From Odoribacter splanchnicus DSM 20712 (GTDB lineage: Bacteria > Bacteroidota > Bacteroidia > Bacteroidales > Marinifilaceae): 64,000 bases of DNA. Of this stretch, positions 63,030 to 64,000 are shown in pieces. Within the stretch, counting starts at the first letter, position 1, and every line of letters starts with the position of its first letter. Made by a program: the position numbers and the translations under genes. The notes under the pieces were generated by a model. The model saw only the letters and a list, made by a program, of their open reading frames with translations, was not told the origin of the DNA and did no database searches. The stretch is from assembly GCF_000190535.1 (NCBI RefSeq), contig NC_015160.1, positions 4,154,001-4,218,000 of the forward strand. Reading direction: 5' to 3'.

Positions 63030-63806
63030 ATGAAAATATCCGTGGTTATTCAGACTTATAACTCAGAACAATTTTTGGAACGGGTACTGAATTCGGTGAA
63101 AGAATTCGATGAAATTGTGGTGTGTGATATGTATAGCACCGACCGTACGATTGAAATAGCCCGAAAGTTCGATTGTAAGATCGTGTATCATAAGAAAACC
63201 GATTTTTGTGAACCGGCCCGGAATTTTGCCATACACTCGGCTACTTATGATTGGGTGTTGGTGGTCGATTCGGATGAAATTGTTCCTGCGGACTTGAAGG
63301 ATTATTTATATACTCTCCTTCGGGAACAGCGTGCTATCGGTGGAGTTTGGATCCCACGGAAGAATTATTTGATGGGAAAATTCATACATGGGGATTATCC
63401 GGATTATATCTTACGTTTTTTCCGTAAGCAAAATGCTTTTTGGCCTCCATATGTACATGCAGTTCCCCGGGTAGAAGGAAAGGTGGTCCGGGTGCCCCGT
63501 AATAAAAAAGAGCTGGCTTTTATTCATTTAGTCAACAATCCGCTGGAATTGAAGTTGAATAAACTGAATATTTACACCAGCAAAGAGATCCCCAAACGTA
63601 CCGGACAGAAATATACTTTTCTTAGTATTTTTTATGCTCCGGCATATCGTTTTTTCAAGTCTTATATTTTGAAGGGAGGTTTTCGGGATGGGAAAGCCGG
63701 TGTGATCAATGCCGGAATGGATGCCTTTTATAAATTTGTTACAATCGCTAAAATCTGGGAAAACCGGATAAAGAAACAGGATATATCGAAGGAGTTGTCG
63801 GAATAG
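63030..63806 (+). CDS. GT2 glycosyltransferase, WaaE/KdtX-like
   Basis: This protein of 258 residues is GT-A type: ISVVIQTYNSEQFLERVLNS, FDEIVVCDMYSTDRTIEIAR, VLVVDSDEIVPADL with the metal-binding DSD, and a C-terminal region with IPRKNYLMGKFIHGDYPDY and a membrane-associating basic end. I place the start at 63030 (MKISVVIQ); the frame is open to 62985. WaaE-like enzymes add glucose to heptose in some LPS cores. It lies 18 bases before the truncated GT4 gene. Confidence 0.85.
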   Translation: MKISVVIQTYNSEQFLERVLNSVKEFDEIVVCDMYSTDRTIEIARKFDCKIVYHKKTDFCEPARNFAIHSATYDWVLVVDSDEIVPADLKDYLYTLLREQRAIGGVWIPRKNYLMGKFIHGDYPDYILRFFRKQNAFWPPYVHAVPRVEGKVVRVPRNKKELAFIHLVNNPLELKLNKLNIYTSKEIPKRTGQKYTFLSIFYAPAYRFFKSYILKGGFRDGKAGVINAGMDAFYKFVTIAKIWENRIKKQDISKELSE

Positions 63807-63824
63807 GAAATTATATTGATTTTT

Positions 63825-64000
63825 ATGCGTTTGCTCGGTGTTTTTCATTGTATCGATATTATAAATTACCATATGCTTCAGGCGATGAGGGGGAAGGGGA
63901 TCGAAACCTATGCAACTTATACTTCTGATGAAGAACGAGAGGCCTTGCCTAAGGAATGTGTGGCTTTGAGAATACCTCATTTTAAAAGTAAATTTAAATA
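63825..64000 (+). CDS. GT4 glycosyltransferase paralog (3' truncated by window edge)
   Basis: The frame opens at ATG 63825 and runs off the window after 58 codons. It reads LLGVFHCIDIINYHMLQAMR, then YATYTSDEE and LRIPHFKSKF, collinear with the N-terminus of the GT4 protein at 60340-61404 (SHTIDIINYGMLKAI, YVTYTTEDE, VPYFRKKF). So a second copy of the same glycosyltransferase follows the GT2 gene. Confidence 0.8.
   Translation, partial: MRLLGVFHCIDIINYHMLQAMRGKGIETYATYTSDEEREALPKECVALRIPHFKSKFK

Overview
The window looks like a chromosome segment of an anaerobic gut Bacteroidales bacterium, most likely near Odoribacter or Butyricimonas (Odoribacteraceae). Evidence for this is the SusC/SusD pair, the GldA/F/G ABC system, NVEALA-type peptides, DUF4988/BspA and DUF6266 proteins, many Bacteroidetes lipoproteins (short signal, Cys preceded by S/G/A), and promoters of the TAnnTTTG (-7) / TTTG (-33) type. 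Genus assignment is inference only.

Layout. 1-2025: NVEALA module A (truncated Cys-rich peptide, six-bladed propeller lipoprotein, CxxC thioredoxin-like lipoprotein). 2180-7040: terminator, tRNA-Arg(ACG), a small hypothetical, dapA and the gldA-gldF-gldG operon. 7321-11042: a tandem pair of transglutaminase-like lipoproteins, one of which has lost the predicted catalytic Cys and His. 11342-16759: NVEALA modules B and C. 16863-18898: a histidine kinase/response regulator pair divergent from module C. 18953-23778: LacI-type regulator, 7TM-HD phosphohydrolase, fabD, folE.

23913-32232 is an accessory island: two DUF6266 genes around a perfect G7C7 palindrome, a frameshifted ATPase remnant, a HigBA-type toxin-antitoxin pair, an IS1182-family element, a UDG-like protein, a DUF4988/leucine-rich-repeat lipoprotein broken by one in-frame TAG, and a 192-bp imperfect palindrome. 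32621-43600 is housekeeping: nfeD-floA, lysC-lysA, prmA, an RsmF-like methyltransferase, murB, acyl-ACP thioesterase, DUF3127, two FKBP isomerases and lolD. 43958-53954 is a nutrient-uptake locus: TPR-membrane-AraC regulator, TlpA-like lipoprotein, SusC, SusD, DUF4843 and PKD-like lipoproteins. 54134-58488 holds tRNA-Leu(UAG), tig, an M16 peptidase, an O-methyltransferase and thyA. 58497-64000 is a probable LPS-core locus: YejM-like sulfatase, two paralogous GT4 glycosyltransferases, a Kdo/InaA-type kinase and a GT2, with folA in between.

The best candidate for an undescribed system is the NVEALA set. Three copies of 'Cys-rich exported peptide + propeller lipoprotein + redox-type or DUF1573 protein' lie within 17 kb, and one sits head-to-head with a two-component system whose promoter carries a TTGTCC direct repeat with an 11-bp period. 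A secreted, disulfide-bearing peptide handled at the cell envelope is my inference; the function of NVEALA proteins is, as far as I know, not established.
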